The notes under the pieces are model-generated. The model was not told the origin of the DNA. It saw nothing but the letters and a program-made list of their open reading frames with translations, and did not search any database. Shown piece by piece: positions 51,214-59,177 of a stretch of 64,000 nucleotides of DNA; the stretch's first letter is position 1; every line of letters begins with the position of its first letter. The stretch lies in NCBI GenBank assembly GCA_028281885.1, contig JANQJA010000007.1:62001-126000 (forward strand). Direction: 5' to 3'. The position numbers were made by a program, and so were the translations under genes. The stretch is from Pseudomonadales bacterium. Lineage in GTDB: Bacteria; Pseudomonadota; Gammaproteobacteria; Pseudomonadales; Azotimanducaceae.

Positions 51214-53339
51214 TAGAATTCCAGCTTGATGCCCGCATAAATCTCTCGTCCACGAAGCGGCCCGTAGATGTAGGCAACGTCATAAGCACCATCAGCATCC
51301 CAGAAGAGGGGTGATTCCATGTCATCTCCCTGACTTTCATTCAACAGGTTGTAGGCTCCCAGGTACACGGACATGTTTCTGGTGGTCTCCAGGGAAACCC
51401 GAACGTCCATCGTTACGTAAGATTCCGCGTTCAATGACTTCTGCTCACTGCTGCCCAACACGTTGAATCCTTCATAGCCATAGGTTGACAGGTCGCGGCT
51501 ACCAATCCAGATGGCATTCATATATGCACTCCAGGGCCCTCTCATGTAATCGGCAGAGATGGTGACACGTTCCTCAATGGGCGCAATCGCATAGCTGCTT
51601 TCGAATACCTCATCATAGTGGAACTTCTCCACCGTACCGCCCAGGGTCAAGCCGTTGTCAAACTGATACCCCCATGCGACGTCCATCGTTGTGATCGAGG
51701 CTTTTTCAGCTAGCTGGGTTAGTAGCGGCACGCCAGTTGGGGTTTCTTCCATCGACGCCAGATCCTCGACCTCTGTAAACGCGGCAGAGAAGGTTGTCGT
51801 GAGCTGCTCTCCTTCAAAACTGAGCGCATAGGTTACAGCGCGTGACGTTTCCAATTCGTCAATGTCAATGGCGAAACCGTCGCCCGCATCCAGGATGCCG
51901 TGATCCGTCTCGAAAAAGGAAAGCGGTGAACGATAGCCGAGACCGGCCGAGAATCGCGAACTCCAATTTTCATTGTGTTCAAAACGGGCATCCAAACGTG
52001 GCGCGACCACGGTTTCATCAATCTCAACTCCGGGCTTTTGAATAGCAACGAAATCAGCCTCAATCTGATCAATACGTACGGCCAGAGACAGCTGCAGGCG
52101 ATCACTTGCGGTCCATGTATCCTGCAGGTACATGCCCCGAACGAGATAGTCAAAACTGTCTTCGACATACGCTGCTGACTGCTCTCCTGCTTCAGACTCC
52201 GAGCGCATTGTTTCATCCCGCTGATCGATACCGAACGTCAACAAATGATCATTGTTCAATGCAAAGTTACTGCGAACGTCAAGGTAGGTTAGCTTGTTTT
52301 CGGCTTTATAATCGAAACCTTCGTAGAAAGAGTCCTGCTCGTGATCTGAGTAGGCAACGCTGAGCGTTGTGTTGAAGTCGGCGGAGAGTTCATGAAGCCA
52401 GCTGATGGAAAGCTCGTTTCTCTCTGTATCAATCCATTCAGTAGTCTCCCAGGGCTTACCAATGTACTGCTGTCGCACGTCATCGTTAACGAAAAGCTGG
52501 GATGACTCAATGCCATCGAAGGTGTTGAGGACATCATCAATGTTATCGAATGCGGTGGGACCACCGAAGATTTCAGAATCGATAAGGCCAGCCCTGATAG
52601 TCAGGCTGTCGTGATTAGATAGATCTGTTACAAAGCGGCCAACGAAATTCCTGTTGTCCTGCAAGGGTGCTTCGCCAACACCATTGGCGTCGCCATCGAA
52701 CTTGTCGTGTCGATCCAGCTGAGTTACGAGGCTGGCACGTTGGCGCCCGTCATCGCTGACCCAACTGCCCCATGCGCTGAAAAGGTAGCCTTCGTCCTCC
52801 TCTATGGCTACATCCATCTCAAAGGTGGTTTTCGTTGGATTGGCCGAAATGACGTTGATTGTGCCACCGATCGCTTCCGGTGCTGTCAGCGATGCACCTG
52901 CTCCTCGAGCAACTTCGATGCGCTCAACCCCGGTTGTAGCTATCGCATCAACGGCGTAGTACCCGGCAAGCATTGTATGCAACGGCAGACCATCGGTGAG
53001 AATAGTGGTGTGTTCACCGCGCATGCCGTTTAGCATGATGCGTTTGACGCCACACATCGAACACTCGTTGGAAACTCTTACGCCTGGAGAGGCGGCTATC
53101 GCCTGAGACAGGTTGACCGCTTGACGCAGTTCAATCAGCTGATTGTCGACAACTTCTGTCTTCTGGATGGCATCCTTGAGCATCCCGGATTGGTAAAGGC
53201 GATCGCGGATCCCATAGACGATGACTTCGTCCATCTGTTCAGCATCTTCATTCAGAGTCGTTTCGGCGAGCGTAGCGGTGGAAAGAGATATGAGACCGAT
53301 CGTCAGGATGACAACCGTCATTCGAAATAGCGTGTTCAT
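51213..53339 (-). CDS. TonB-dependent outer-membrane receptor with plug CxxC, Fur-regulated
   Basis: A 708-residue receptor: signal peptide (about 1-25), a TonB box-like 'MDEVIVYG' (about 36-43), a plug domain with 'LSQAIAASPGVRVS' and 'LNGMRGEHTTILTDGLPLHT', and a 22-strand type barrel ending in 'EIYAGIKLEF' with terminal Phe. A CxxC sits in the plug (Cys93 and Cys96, 'NECSMCGVK'), at the loop that normally contacts the ligand. The Fur box 26 bases before the start predicts induction under iron limitation. Ligand unknown: siderophore, haem or copper complexes are all possible. The overlapping thioredoxin-like gene could keep the plug cysteines reduced. Confidence 0.93.
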   Translation of the reverse strand: MNTLFRMTVVILTIGLISLSTATLAETTLNEDAEQMDEVIVYGIRDRLYQSGMLKDAIQKTEVVDNQLIELRQAVNLSQAIAASPGVRVSNECSMCGVKRIMLNGMRGEHTTILTDGLPLHTMLAGYYAVDAIATTGVERIEVARGAGASLTAPEAIGGTINVISANPTKTTFEMDVAIEEDEGYLFSAWGSWVSDDGRQRASLVTQLDRHDKFDGDANGVGEAPLQDNRNFVGRFVTDLSNHDSLTIRAGLIDSEIFGGPTAFDNIDDVLNTFDGIESSQLFVNDDVRQQYIGKPWETTEWIDTERNELSISWLHELSADFNTTLSVAYSDHEQDSFYEGFDYKAENKLTYLDVRSNFALNNDHLLTFGIDQRDETMRSESEAGEQSAAYVEDSFDYLVRGMYLQDTWTASDRLQLSLAVRIDQIEADFVAIQKPGVEIDETVVAPRLDARFEHNENWSSRFSAGLGYRSPLSFFETDHGILDAGDGFAIDIDELETSRAVTYALSFEGEQLTTTFSAAFTEVEDLASMEETPTGVPLLTQLAEKASITTMDVAWGYQFDNGLTLGGTVEKFHYDEVFESSYAIAPIEERVTISADYMRGPWSAYMNAIWIGSRDLSTYGYEGFNVLGSSEQKSLNAESYVTMDVRVSLETTRNMSVYLGAYNLLNESQGDDMESPLFWDADGAYDVAYIYGPLRGREIYAGIKLEF

Positions 53340-53364
53340 AGTATTGGCTGGCTGGGAAAACGCA

Positions 53365-53383
53365 AATGATAATAATTATCATT
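53365..53383. promoter_or_regulatory. Fur box upstream of the TonB receptor
   Basis: AATGATAAT and ATTATCATT flank a single A, a perfect 9-1-9 palindrome that matches the GATAATGATAATCATTATC Fur consensus closely. It lies 26 bases before the receptor start on the minus strand, in promoter position. It should give iron-dependent repression of the receptor and the overlapping thioredoxin-like gene. Confidence 0.88.
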
Positions 53384-53523
53384 ATTAAATTCAAGGCGCC
53401 TGATAGGAGCGAGTCTACGGGCGCGGCTATTCCTGGGCCAAAACTGACGAGAAATAGCGATAGCGACGAGCGATGAAATCTTTCTGATAGGCTTAAGCTA
53501 TTAATATTTAAGGATTTTTAATC

Positions 53524-53540
53524 TTGGCATGAAATTAGCG
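53524..53540 (+). promoter_or_regulatory. Sigma54-like promoter before the PilZ gene
   Basis: TTGGCATGAAATTAGCG has the invariant GG (53526-53527) and GC (53538-53539) dinucleotides separated by exactly ten bases, as in the TGGCAC-N5-TTGC consensus, with two departures from it (CAT for CAC, TAGC for TTGC). It lies about 40 bases upstream of the PilZ start. No enhancer-binding activator gene is seen nearby, so this is a moderate match only. Confidence 0.35.
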
Positions 53541-53542
53541 TT

Positions 53543-53560
53543 ATGTGACGTAGTTCACAT
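53543..53560. promoter_or_regulatory. CRP/Vfr-type binding site before the PilZ gene
   Basis: ATGTGA and TCACAT are perfect reverse complements with a six-base spacer (CGTAGT), matching the core TGTGA-N6-TCACA of cAMP receptor protein sites. It lies immediately downstream of the sigma54-like element and 17 bases before the ATG, so if that promoter is used, binding here would block rather than activate transcription. Confidence 0.6.
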
Positions 53561-53577
53561 TTTTGAGGTGTCAAACA

Positions 53578-53958
53578 ATGCTTAAGACATATCTTGCTGG
53601 TGAGATGTCACCGCCTCGGCTTGACCGCCGGGGTGCGGAACGAGTCGCGCTGAACGGCAAGGCGCTCGTTCAGGTCCGCAATGCGAAGGACTTCAGTCAA
53701 AGGGACATGGCTTTCCATGCCGGGGTGCTCAATGCATCCTCCAGTGGTTTGCGGCTAACGGCCGAGCAGCGTCTGGATGACTGCGAACTGGAAATCTGGG
53801 TAGGCCTCGAGGATCAGCTGATGAGGCTGAACCTTGTCTGCGAAGTCATCTGGACTAGTTGGGAAGGTGAGGGTGAATTCCAAATGGGCGTTGAAGTTCT
53901 CAACCGGGAAAACACTGATTTCGCTGCCTGGCAGGACCTGTTCGCCCACCTGGGCTAG
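53578..53958 (+). CDS. PilZ domain protein (c-di-GMP receptor)
   Basis: A 126-residue single-domain PilZ protein. The arginine motif is 'DRRGAER' near residue 17 and the second motif is 'NASSSGLRL' (NxSxxG) near residue 57, both needed to bind cyclic di-GMP. The rest is the PilZ beta-barrel with 'MGVEVLN' at the end. ATG 53578 is chosen because GAGGTG lies seven bases upstream; the frame is open from 53563. A strong terminator follows at 54026. The diguanylate cyclase gene at 58129 lies in the next operon, so this receptor may respond to its product. Confidence 0.9.
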   Translation: MLKTYLAGEMSPPRLDRRGAERVALNGKALVQVRNAKDFSQRDMAFHAGVLNASSSGLRLTAEQRLDDCELEIWVGLEDQLMRLNLVCEVIWTSWEGEGEFQMGVEVLNRENTDFAAWQDLFAHLG

Positions 53959-54025
53959 GGCGCCGGGGCAAGGTGCCAGAGTCATCTGGCACTCACTCGG
54001 CAAACTCCTCACATCTCTCCTGTTT

Positions 54026-54056
54026 GCAACCTGACTCAGGTTGCTCGTTGTTTTTT
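54026..54056 (+). terminator. Intrinsic terminator after the PilZ gene
   Basis: A perfect inverted repeat GCAACCTGA-C-TCAGGTTGC (54026-54044), best folded as a 7-bp stem with a five-base loop, is followed after six bases by six T residues (54051-54056). It lies 67 bases after the PilZ stop and 25 before the patatin gene start, and should separate the two units. A second perfect hairpin, GTGCCAGA GTCA TCTGGCAC, lies at 53973-53992. Confidence 0.65.
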
Positions 54057-54081
54057 CAAGCGCTGGCCGTCCGCGTCGCCG

Positions 54082-56157
54082 ATGGTTTATTCTTTGATCA
54101 AAACCCGTGACGACAGCATGGAAGCGACGTTTGACAAAGTCGGGCGCGATGAACGTGCCCGTATTGAGAGCCAGCGCCTCAACCGAGGAGACTCGACCAA
54201 GACACTTTCCGGCCTGGCTATTTCCGGTGGTGGCATTCGTTCCGCGTCATTTGCGCTTGGCGTTCTGCAGGCGCTTGCGCGCTTCAATGTTGTTCGGCGA
54301 CTGGACTACTTATCTACGGTTTCAGGTGGTGGCTACATCGGTTCGTGCTGGACCTGGTTCAACTACTTATATGCTGCCGGGAGTCTTGGCGACCGTACCG
54401 ATAGTTATTTCTTTCCGTTCGGCACACCGGGTCAGGGTGCCAGGACTTCCGAAGGGCGTTTCCCAAACCGGATTCTTTCCTGGCTCCGTCAGCATGGCGA
54501 TTATCTCGTGCCTGGTCATGGCATCAATTGGCCATCATCCCTCGCGGTGGTTTTGCGAAACGTGGTGCTCACCCTGTCGGTTTTTGTCTCGCTTATGGTT
54601 GCCGCGTACGTTGCTATAGCCACTCTTGATGCCCGTTTCGGTGGTCTGATCAAGACAGGTCTGGCAGCGACTGCCCTGGCGTCTGGTGTCGTCCTGTTGT
54701 TGGGTATCCTCTTTGGCCCCGTTTCCTTCTTCCTCCATGCTGGCAGTGAAGTTGCCTACCGTTCGCGGCTCGCTTTTCAGCGCTGGATGGGACGGTTTGC
54801 TGTCGCCGCGATTGTGTTGTTCGTCGTCGCTTTGCCGCCGCTCTTCATGCTGGGGCTGGAACATGCGATCGCCGGTGCCTCGATCACAGTTTCTGGTCTC
54901 ATTGGCGGATGTTTTCATTTCTTTCGCCAGCAACGCGGCATGGGGGGATTGTCGGTCGTTGCTCTCATCTCCTCGTTACTGGTTTTGTTCGGGCTGCTGA
55001 CGGTCGCCTGGTATCTCGCATCGACCTGGCCGGAACTTTGGCCGATCTTGCTGGGCTACGCGCTTGTTATGGGCTGGTTCGTCGACCTCAACCAGTTCGG
55101 TCTGGACCGGATGTACCGTGACCGGCTCATGGAAGCGTTCCTGCCCAACCCTGACGCGGTGCTGGCCGGAAGATGGGCCGCGGCGACAATGGCAACCGGT
55201 GCCCGGCTGGGTGATATGTGCGGGGCCGACGATCAGGGTCCGTACCATCTCATCAATACAAACCTGATACTTGCCGATGACGACGACAGGCAGTTTCGGG
55301 CGCGAGGCGGCGATAACTTTGTGCTGTCGCCACTCTATTGCGGTGGTGATGCGACCGGTTGGGTTTCGACCAAAGAGATGGGCGAACTGACGCTGGCAAC
55401 TTCGATGGCCACTTCCGGCGCTGCCATCAATCCTGCGGCGGGGCCTGACAGTACGGGACTGACCCGAAATCCATTGATCTCGTGCCTCATGTTTCTGCTG
55501 GGATTTCGACTCGGTGTTTATCTGCCGAACCCGGCGAAGGGCGGGCCGATCGTTCCGAACCTGTTCAATCCCGGCGTTTTCCAGGGCTTGCTCGGATACC
55601 TCTATCGACGCACGTCTCGATTCCTGGCGTTGTCTGATGGTGGGCACTTCGAAAACACGGGTGCCTATGAGCTGATCCGGCGCAGGGTCGATACGATCAT
55701 CGTCTCCGAAGCAGGCGAGGACCAGCAGTACACATTTGTCGACATCGCTGATCTCATCGAGAAGGTACGCGTTGACTTCGGTGTCAGTATTCGCTTTCTA
55801 CCGGAATATGACCTGGGCTTCTTGATGCCTGGTTCCTCTGACGCGCCGAAGTATCTGACCGATCGGTACGACCTGGCGCAGCGTGGCTTTGCGGTCGCTG
55901 AAATAGAGTACCCTGTCCAAGGAGGGGAGTCAGCGTCTACAGGAACGATCATCTTTATCAAGGCGACGCTGGTGGACAATTTGAGCGGTGATCTCTATGG
56001 CTACAAGGATGCTTTTCCGTCGTTTCCGAACGAAACGACGGCGGATCAGTTCTTTGATGAATCCAAGGTCGAGGCCTATCGCGAACTGGGGTATCAACTG
56101 ACCAGCGGAATGTTGGCGGACAAGGAATTCAAAAGATGGTGGGGAATGGAATCATGA
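54082..56157 (+). CDS. Patatin-like phospholipase with internal transmembrane region
   Basis: A 691-residue protein in which the two halves of a patatin hydrolase are separated by membrane helices. The oxyanion motif 'SGGGIRSA' is at 48-55 and the nucleophile is Ser81 in 'STVSGGGYIG'. About six hydrophobic helices follow (residues about 155-345). The catalytic aspartate is Asp519 in 'LSDGGHFENTGAYEL'. It should be an inner-membrane enzyme releasing fatty acids from phospholipids at the cytoplasmic face. The next gene's ATG overlaps the stop, so it is translationally coupled to a di-haem cytochrome. A start downstream at residue 13 (ATG 54118) is also conceivable. The unusual membrane insertion is clear from the sequence. 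Confidence 0.88.
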   Translation: MVYSLIKTRDDSMEATFDKVGRDERARIESQRLNRGDSTKTLSGLAISGGGIRSASFALGVLQALARFNVVRRLDYLSTVSGGGYIGSCWTWFNYLYAAGSLGDRTDSYFFPFGTPGQGARTSEGRFPNRILSWLRQHGDYLVPGHGINWPSSLAVVLRNVVLTLSVFVSLMVAAYVAIATLDARFGGLIKTGLAATALASGVVLLLGILFGPVSFFLHAGSEVAYRSRLAFQRWMGRFAVAAIVLFVVALPPLFMLGLEHAIAGASITVSGLIGGCFHFFRQQRGMGGLSVVALISSLLVLFGLLTVAWYLASTWPELWPILLGYALVMGWFVDLNQFGLDRMYRDRLMEAFLPNPDAVLAGRWAAATMATGARLGDMCGADDQGPYHLINTNLILADDDDRQFRARGGDNFVLSPLYCGGDATGWVSTKEMGELTLATSMATSGAAINPAAGPDSTGLTRNPLISCLMFLLGFRLGVYLPNPAKGGPIVPNLFNPGVFQGLLGYLYRRTSRFLALSDGGHFENTGAYELIRRRVDTIIVSEAGEDQQYTFVDIADLIEKVRVDFGVSIRFLPEYDLGFLMPGSSDAPKYLTDRYDLAQRGFAVAEIEYPVQGGESASTGTIIFIKATLVDNLSGDLYGYKDAFPSFPNETTADQFFDESKVEAYRELGYQLTSGMLADKEFKRWWGMES

Positions 56158-58121
56158 GAGTTCACGGATGGCATTGGCTGTTGGCATTGATCGTGTTATT
56201 GGTCCTCGCGAGCGTCGTTGCGGGGTCAAGGGTTGGTGCCATGCTGTCGCAGCTGAAAGCGCCTGAATTGCCTCCGCCCTTGGAAGTACCTGTCGCAAAC
56301 TGGGACAGCGGCCAGAACTGGACCGTGGATCAGGCAGAAGAGTTCCACTGGAAGGCGCAGGGTTCAAGAACGTTGAACATACCGCTGTCGTGGTTCCTGG
56401 CGCTTGAAGCTCCGGCGGACGGTACCATCGGGTTCCTTTTTGGATCGGAGACATTGCTCTCAACCGATGCTTACCTGTCTCGATTCGGTTTTGTTCCCCG
56501 GCCAAAGGGAACCTTCAATCCGTACGGGCTGCCGATCGGTTTTGCAGTCACTCCTTACCAGAACCTGCCAGGTCTGGAACAAGCGGAGAGTGCCGTTGGC
56601 CTGACCTGCGCGGCATGTCATACGGGTCAACTGATCTATGAAGGCAAGCGATACCTGGTAGAGGGTGGTCCTGCGATGATTGACCTCGGTCTTCTGACCG
56701 AGGTGATGGGTGCCGCTGTTGGCCAGACGGCCGTGTCGAGTGACATCCCACTTTTTTCGGGGCGCTTTGACCGGTTTGCGCAGCGTGTGCTGGGTTCACG
56801 TCACTCGGAGGCCACCCGGTTCAAACTCAAGCAAGATCTCGCCAGCGTGGTCCGTGCGCTTGCCAAGCTCCCTGCCGGAATTGATGTCACTGAAGGTTTC
56901 GGGCGGCTCGATGCGCTGAACCGGATTGGCAACCAGGTGTTCGCGTGGGATACGGGACGCAACAGGAATTACGTCGATATCAACTCGCCAGTCAACTTTC
57001 CGCATATCTGGACAGCCTCCTGGTTTGACTGGGTCCAGTACGATGGATCGATCATGAGGCCGTTGGTGCGAAATGCCGGTGAGGCAGTGGGCACGGCGGC
57101 GCACACCAGCTTCTTTGCTCCGCTTGAGTCCGGCCGTTTCAGTACCAGCATCCCGATGGAGAATCTCACCTGGATTGAACGTCAACTGGCAGGACCGGAT
57201 GCACCGCTATTCCGAAAACGTTTTTCGGGTCTTCGAGCGCCGCAGTGGCCAGCCGCCTTTGGTGAGATCAATGCGGAGAAAGCCAAACAAGGGGCTGCGC
57301 TGTACGAACAACATTGTGCGGCTTGCCATCGACCGGCGCTGACGCGCGCGATTGCGGCGGGTGATGATCCGGAGAGTGAGTTCTGGCACCACTTCTCGCC
57401 GGTTAGTTGGCTTGTGAATGGCGATGAGTACAAGACGGATGAGTCCTACTTCAAGGTGCAGATGGTTCATCAGGACTACGTTGGAACAGACCCCGGCCAG
57501 GGTCGTGTTCTGGCGGAGCGAAAAGTCGATACAACCAGCGGGCTCAAGGAGAAAGATTCCCTGGGTATCGATCGTACCGTTTGCGCACGTGATCCTAACA
57601 GCGACGGACTGACGACCTTGAGAGTGAGGGACGCGCCCATGCTTGCCTATCCCTACGCCCTCGGAGCGGTTGTTCAACTGGGCATTGATCACTATGTGGA
57701 AACTGCAGGACTGAATGCCGAGCGCGCCAGGAAGTTTGTCGGCGATAAGCCCAATTGCCTGCAGGCAGGACAGGGATACAAGGCACGACCGCTCGACGGT
57801 GTCTGGGCAACGCCACCGTTTTTGCACAATGGATCGGTGCCGACGCTGCGCCATTTGCTCGGTGCGCCGGAATCACGTCCTGACGAGTTCGTGCTGGGTG
57901 ACGCGCGTTTCGATCCGGTGAATGTCGGTCTGGTTTTGATGGATGTGCCCGAAACAGACCAGGATTACACCGAAGACGGTTATTTCGTACTTCGCACGTC
58001 GGTCCAGGGTAACAGTCACCGTGGTCACGAATTTACGGATGATGACAGGGAAGGTCGGATTGGTCCTGCATTGGGTGCCGATGAGGTCGACGCACTGATA
58101 GAGTTTTTGAAAACCATCTGA
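56154..58121 (+). CDS. Di-haem c-type cytochrome, peroxidase/RoxA-like
   Basis: A 655-residue protein with an N-terminal signal-anchor helix (about 6-26) and two CxxCH haem-binding motifs: 'CAACHT' (Cys152, Cys155, His156) and 'CAACHR' (Cys388, Cys391, His392). C-terminal 'GVWATPPFLHNGSVPTLRHLL' is typical of the di-haem cytochrome c peroxidase superfamily, and the size is close to the rubber oxygenase RoxA and the larger members. Several 'WFDWVQYDGSIMRPLVRN' residues are conserved in this group. It should act in the periplasm as an oxidase, peroxidase or dioxygenase. The ATG overlaps the patatin stop and a diguanylate cyclase follows by seven bases, so the three genes are one operon. Substrate is not known. 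Confidence 0.82.
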   Translation: MRVHGWHWLLALIVLLVLASVVAGSRVGAMLSQLKAPELPPPLEVPVANWDSGQNWTVDQAEEFHWKAQGSRTLNIPLSWFLALEAPADGTIGFLFGSETLLSTDAYLSRFGFVPRPKGTFNPYGLPIGFAVTPYQNLPGLEQAESAVGLTCAACHTGQLIYEGKRYLVEGGPAMIDLGLLTEVMGAAVGQTAVSSDIPLFSGRFDRFAQRVLGSRHSEATRFKLKQDLASVVRALAKLPAGIDVTEGFGRLDALNRIGNQVFAWDTGRNRNYVDINSPVNFPHIWTASWFDWVQYDGSIMRPLVRNAGEAVGTAAHTSFFAPLESGRFSTSIPMENLTWIERQLAGPDAPLFRKRFSGLRAPQWPAAFGEINAEKAKQGAALYEQHCAACHRPALTRAIAAGDDPESEFWHHFSPVSWLVNGDEYKTDESYFKVQMVHQDYVGTDPGQGRVLAERKVDTTSGLKEKDSLGIDRTVCARDPNSDGLTTLRVRDAPMLAYPYALGAVVQLGIDHYVETAGLNAERARKFVGDKPNCLQAGQGYKARPLDGVWATPPFLHNGSVPTLRHLLGAPESRPDEFVLGDARFDPVNVGLVLMDVPETDQDYTEDGYFVLRTSVQGNSHRGHEFTDDDREGRIGPALGADEVDALIEFLKTI

Positions 58122-58128
58122 GAATGTC

Positions 58129-59148
58129 ATGGCAGAATTGAAAGAGACCCGACACCCCTTGTCGGTTGAGCATTTGGAACCGCGCAAGATTCTTCGCCTG
58201 ATGGTGATCTTTCCCGTATTAGGCGGTACAGCTATCTCCGGATTTGGAGTTCATCGACTGTTGACCGGTTATTACGGGCTGGCGGCGTTTGATTTCATTG
58301 TTGGCGTCGCGTTTTATGCGCTCGGCTTTTACACCTGGAGAACCGGTCGAGAGACGGCGGCGAGATACATCAGCGCCGTCATTTCCGCCATCGGGCCTCT
58401 GGTGTTTCTGGACATGTTTGATCGGGCGGGTATTTACTGGGTGTATTCCTCGACGATTGTCATCTTTTACCTGGTGCCTCCACTGTGGGCGATTTTCCTC
58501 AACGCGGTGATGTTGTTGGGGGTGGCGGTCGTCTACCGGCACGCAGACTATAGTCAGGTACAGCTTTATTCGTTCTTAGTAACGATTGGCCTGATCAACA
58601 TTTTCTCTCTGCTGTTCGCGCTCGACGAAGCTCGGCGCAAGTCGCAGCTCCGGGAATTGTCGGTTAAGGATGAGCTCACCGGCATCGGAAATCGTCGCGC
58701 CTTTGTTGAACGAATTGGTGAGGTGATCAGCATTCACCGACGTTACGGTCTTGATGCCTCGCTGGTGTGTCTTGATATTGACCGCTTCAAGGAGGTGAAC
58801 GACACCCTGGGGCACGCCTCAGGAGATGCTGCCATCAGGTCACTGGCTGAACATATCACTGGCAGTATTCGCGAGAGCGACCATGTTTACCGCATCGGTG
58901 GCGACGAGTTTGTCATCATTGCCGAGGGCGCGGACCGCGAGGCTGCGCTCGAATTGACGGAGAAAGTTCGTCGTGGTGTCGAAGAATGCGATCTGATCCC
59001 CGAAATGAAGATAACGATCTCCCTGGGTGTCGCGGTTTTGGAGGACGACGATACAGCTGACAGCTGGATGGCCCATGCTGACGCGGCTCTCTACGAAGCC
59101 AAGGATGCCGGCCGGAACACGATCCGGATGCATCCTGCGGTGGCTTGA
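58129..59148 (+). CDS. Membrane-bound diguanylate cyclase (GGDEF)
   Basis: A 339-residue protein with about six N-terminal membrane helices (residues 25-165) and a C-terminal GGDEF domain (about 175-335). The active site is the canonical 'GGDEF' (residues 257-261), 'DELTGIGNRRAF' and 'CLDIDRFKEVNDTLGHASGD' are intact, and an inhibitory I-site 'RESD' (248-251) lies five residues before the active site, so it should make cyclic di-GMP with product feedback. The membrane part has no recognised sensory domain. It follows the di-haem cytochrome gene by seven bases, suggesting that redox or lipid signals linked to that operon influence signalling. It converges with the Lhr gene. Confidence 0.94.
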   Translation: MAELKETRHPLSVEHLEPRKILRLMVIFPVLGGTAISGFGVHRLLTGYYGLAAFDFIVGVAFYALGFYTWRTGRETAARYISAVISAIGPLVFLDMFDRAGIYWVYSSTIVIFYLVPPLWAIFLNAVMLLGVAVVYRHADYSQVQLYSFLVTIGLINIFSLLFALDEARRKSQLRELSVKDELTGIGNRRAFVERIGEVISIHRRYGLDASLVCLDIDRFKEVNDTLGHASGDAAIRSLAEHITGSIRESDHVYRIGGDEFVIIAEGADREAALELTEKVRRGVEECDLIPEMKITISLGVAVLEDDDTADSWMAHADAALYEAKDAGRNTIRMHPAVA

Positions 59149-59177
59149 GCGTTGCCGCACTCTACGAAGTGTGTGAG

